From Unio delphinus (lineage: Eukaryota; Mollusca; Bivalvia; Unionida; Unionidae), in assembly GCA_029339505.1 (NCBI GenBank), contig JAQISU010000345.1, positions 2,731,501 through 2,795,500 of the forward strand: a DNA stretch of 64,000 nt, in the 5' to 3' direction. Below the pieces are notes generated by a model that searched no databases, was not told the origin of the DNA, and saw only the letters and a program-made list of their open reading frames with translations. Every line of letters begins with the position of its first letter. Position 1 is the first letter of the stretch. The translations under genes were made by a program, and so were the position numbers. Positions 60,748 through 64,000 of this stretch are shown one piece after another.

Positions 60748-62130
60748 ATATTACCTGCATTAGGAGGAATACCCGATGTTTACACACCAGCATTAGGAGG
60801 AAAAAAACAGTATGGAATTAATTATTACTTTTCTTAGATTAATGCTAATGCTAATTGCTTTATTAATGAGATAATACTTACTTGATCTGTGCAGTCCTCT
60901 CAAATGTTGGTGTGTAAGCATGTTGCACGATAAGTCTTAAGAATGTTGGTGTGTAAATAAGTTAACTATTGAAATAAGCTATATCGTGTTGATGTTTTAA
61001 CCAATGATACGATCTCTCATTTGGGCTGGGTAGTCAGTTCAGAACGTTATTTTTAACACATATAGCCAGTAGTGTTGCTGAACTACATAACTACATACTT
61101 ACATACCACCTGCAGGTAAATAACATGTGTGGGTGTCAGGAATCATGAATCATGTGTGGGTGTCAGGAATCATGAATCATGTGTGGGTGTCATCTATCTT
61201 TAATAAAGCATGAAGTTACAAGGCTCATCGAATCTACCTGAAGGGTGATAACCATTATGTTAGAACCTTTCTCTAGCAAATAAATGTTTAGGAGTTTTGC
61301 GTCAAACATGTAGAAGAAATCAACCTCTTTAAGGCGAATAATTGTTTCCAGAAGCTACTTGTTTCACGATGACTGTTTAAGAGCGGCTCTACCGTATTAA
61401 TCTATTTCGACTTAATACACAATCAAAACCAGTATGGAAACGAACTTTATTGTATACAGTAGAAACAAATTTTAGACTGCACGTAAATTAAGCACATTAC
61501 CGTTTTCAGTGCAGCCTATGAAAGCCCAAGCAAACATTTACCTGGCATACGATGGTTTATTAAGTAAAAGGAACCTAAATCATACTGCAAAAATATCTAA
61601 TGTACTAGCTGACAACTATATTTTGCACTGCAATTAATTACTACAGGTAAGTTTTACAACAGAAATTGTGCAGATCACATTTTTACCCAGTTTTAGTATT
61701 GAGTGTTTTATTTTAAGGTATTGAATTTGGGAGTCTCAACATATATTAGGTTATTCTTCAACAAATCAGAAACGACCTCAATATTATATAAAAGGTTTTG
61801 AACAACTTACTGTATTTTTTATTTACCCGCATTTCTTGAATAAATAGCATTTTCACCACACCAAGAAAACAAATATTCTTGAGTTACTAGCTATGGACTG
61901 TAATATATCGTCTCATTATGGCCTTTTGTAATATTGTACGTAGGGCATATTGTTGTTCTGCGATCCTTGACAATCTACAACTTAATTATCTGTAAGTGAT
62001 AGATAGATATTTTCTATCTTTAGGCAATTACATCAATGTTTAATTACACATTTTTGTTTATACATATTTTGACCAAAACACGCTCAAAGAAGATACGAAA
62101 TTTTGTAGGCATACAGGTATGTAAATCTTT
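60441..62130. other. Non-coding DNA with small repeats
   Basis: (GT)n at 60710-60746; three 27-bp copies of CATGTGTGGGTGTCAGGAAT type at 61122-61190. No gene is recognised. Confidence 0.5.
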
Positions 62131-62260
62131 ATGAAATAATGGCCTCATAATGAAATAAAGGCCTCATAATGAAATAAAGGCCTCATTATGAAATAAAGGC
62201 CTCATTATGAAATAAAGGCCTCATTATGAAATAAAGGCCTCATAATGAAATAAAGGCCTA
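62131..62260. repeat. 19-bp minisatellite, 7 copies
   Basis: Units of GGCCTCATAATGAAATAAA. Confidence 0.97.
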
Positions 62261-62480
62261 TTGAATAGTACATATACCATATATCCCAAACTTGTGAATC
62301 AGGAGTTTTAGTCTAACGTCATATCGTATGTTGGTATCGGTATTGGTTTCTTCCCTTTCACATATTCCATCTCCATAATGTTAACTTCCTTTGTCAATGT
62401 TATACCTGACATTTTATTTTTCTTATATGGTTTACAAATGTTATCTGTGGGTAGGTTAGTTCAATATCGAAGATCTAATA

Positions 62481-62700
62481 TGCACTGATGGACTGATGGA
62501 TTAACGTGACTGATATTTAGAACTGATGGATTAACGTGACTGATATTTAGAACTGATGGATTAACGTGACTGATATTTAGAACTGATGGATTAATGTGAC
62601 TGATATTTAGAACTGATGGATTAACGTGACTGATATTTAGAACTGATGTATTAACGTGACTGATATTTAGAACTGATGTATTAACGTGACTGATATTTAA
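62481..62700. repeat. 30-bp minisatellite, 7 copies
   Basis: Units with AACTGATGGATTAACGTGAC and TGATATTTAG. Length is a multiple of three, so the minus frame stays open. Confidence 0.97.
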
Positions 62701-62982
62701 TGTATTGCCATAGGTTTGGATGCCTTCATAAACTCCTCCTTGACACACATGTTCCAAACATGCATGTTTTTTTTTTCCTGGGAAGGGTTGATGGTTTACA
62801 TCACAGCAACACAAAATTTATTATTTTGTACTCAGGCAAATGGAGTTACCAGAGGACACATCATGGCAGCCATCGCGTGCTGATATGATGGCACGATTAT
62901 ATCCTGCACAGTTATATTTATAAATACACGTATAGTTACATATGTTACGCTTGTATACATAGTGTATGTGTGTGATTAGGAA
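62701..62982. other. Non-coding DNA
   Basis: Nothing recognisable. Confidence 0.5.
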
Positions 62983-63066
62983 TTTTAACGTAACTTTAAC
63001 AATGTTTCAATCATATCGCTACAATATCTGCAGTGTGGCAGTTTTTTAGTGATGTCTAGCACTCGT
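62983..63066 (-). mobile_element. SINE family B, 3' fragment
   Basis: The reverse complement of the family B tail: AACGTAACTTTAACAATG, TTTCAATCATATCGC and AGTGATGTCTAGCACT. Confidence 0.65.
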
Positions 63067-63074
63067 CACTCTTC

Positions 63075-64000
63075 TTTTTAGAAAGATAAACTGCAGTTGT
63101 GCAAGGGGTTCCAAACGATCAGTCTTATAGGTCATCCAAGCAAGGTTGTGCTTAAAATAATCCCAATAGATTGAAACCTCAAGCTGAGCACACCATTCCT
63201 GAAACCACAGACAGGTTTTAGAGAATGAAGAGGCACTGTATAAAAGTTTTTCTAATCTTATAATTGTATGCGAAACGAAACATCTTCAGCATCGAAAAGA
63301 CCTCTATCATGTCTTGACTGACTTCCGGAAGGCTTTTGACAAGGCATGGAAGACAACCTTATGGGCTACATAAACGCAACATAAATCACAAATTAAAAAA
63401 CACCCAGAACACCTGTATAACAACTAGCACAGTTCTCGTCATAGGCAACGTCGGATATTGGTACATACCCAGTCAGAGACTGACAATGGTACCATCTCTC
63501 ATCCACTCTCTTCAACATCTACATAGAAATAATCATGTATGAATCCCTAATGCCCTGGAACATCATGTGGGCAGAATTAGTGCTGGAGGAAACACAATCT
63601 CCAGCCTGTGCTTTGCTGTTGATACAGATGGCTTAGCAGGAGATGATCAAGAACCATTTTAAACAGGAAGCAATAAGGTATGAGATGGAGATCAGCGCTG
63701 ATAGGACCAAGCTAATGACAAACAACTCGTGAGTGAATGGACAGAAGCTCAACAGAGTTATAAGCGTCACTTACCGCATCTGATCAAGGTCCAAAACTAA
63801 TGTTCTTTACTAGGTTGTCACGACAACAACTGCTCTGTCTAGACTGAAGAATATTCGGAAGGACAGAAACATTACGTTCGGGTCCAAGATGCAATTGTGA
63901 CATAGGCAAATGTGCTCACCTCCGTAAAGATAGACACTCTAAGATGGTATGTCATGTCTCGCGCTCATGTAGCCTGACAAATGTATTCCTATAGGGCACA
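63075..64000 (+). pseudogene. Decayed LINE reverse transcriptase
   Basis: Scattered frames match the RT of the endonuclease-RT type common in molluscs: RTISLIGHPSKVVLKIILNR, LKPQAEHTIPE, then DLYHVLTDFRKAFDKAWKTT, LSSTLFNIYIEIIM, and a YEMEISADRTKLMTNNS block. Several stops and frame changes separate them and the Asp-Asp active site is not preserved (AVDTDG). It continues past the window edge. Confidence 0.75.

Overview
The window looks like nuclear DNA of a lophotrochozoan animal, most likely a mollusc. It is AT-rich, it carries a split eight-exon gene with GT/AG junctions, and it is full of (AT)n arrays, minisatellites, tRNA-derived SINEs, decayed LINEs and a virus-like transposon. The species cannot be named from the sequence.

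1-6.0 kb: part of a Maverick/Polinton-like (adintovirus-like) element. Compact genes sit on both strands: a very long replication protein combining a B-family polymerase palm, an SF1 helicase and a C-terminal HNH nuclease domain (in two overlapping frames, 112-3590); a retrovirus-type DDE integrase (3583-4527, minus, two frame breaks); a zinc-ribbon plus parvovirus-type phospholipase A2 protein (4535-5061, minus, one frame break); and an A32-type packaging ATPase (5079-5744). Genes for replication, integration, virion maturation and DNA packaging are visible. Capsid and protease genes are not; they may lie left of the window. A 247-bp foldback structure follows at 5770-6016.

6.2-17.8 kb: the first coding exon of an ecto-5'-nucleotidase gene (minus, with a TATA-like box), SINE copies, and two decayed multi-exon genes facing each other: a P2RX7-C-like protein (+, 11.66-13.33 kb) and a THAP-domain protein (-, 13.77-15.61 kb).

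17.8-25.4 kb: a 27-bp minisatellite, SINE pieces and long non-coding AT-rich DNA.

25.4-50.0 kb: a second ecto-5'-nucleotidase (NT5E-like, minus). Exons 2-9 all have consistent phases; exon 1 is presumably beyond the right edge. With an exon 1 the size of the one at 8.2-8.6 kb it would encode about 587 residues, close to the vertebrate enzyme. Its introns hold several large minisatellites (a 57-bp unit in about 30 copies; 44-bp and ~63-bp arrays), a CR1/L2-like LINE set in a ~20-bp satellite, and SINEs.

50-64 kb: no secure gene. It holds (AT)n/(GT)n, 59-bp, 44-bp, 36-bp, 22-bp and 30-bp tandem arrays, a probable solo LTR inserted in one of them, and a decayed LINE reverse transcriptase at the right edge.

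The item most worth following is the polymerase-helicase-HNH fusion and the integrating, virus-like element around it.
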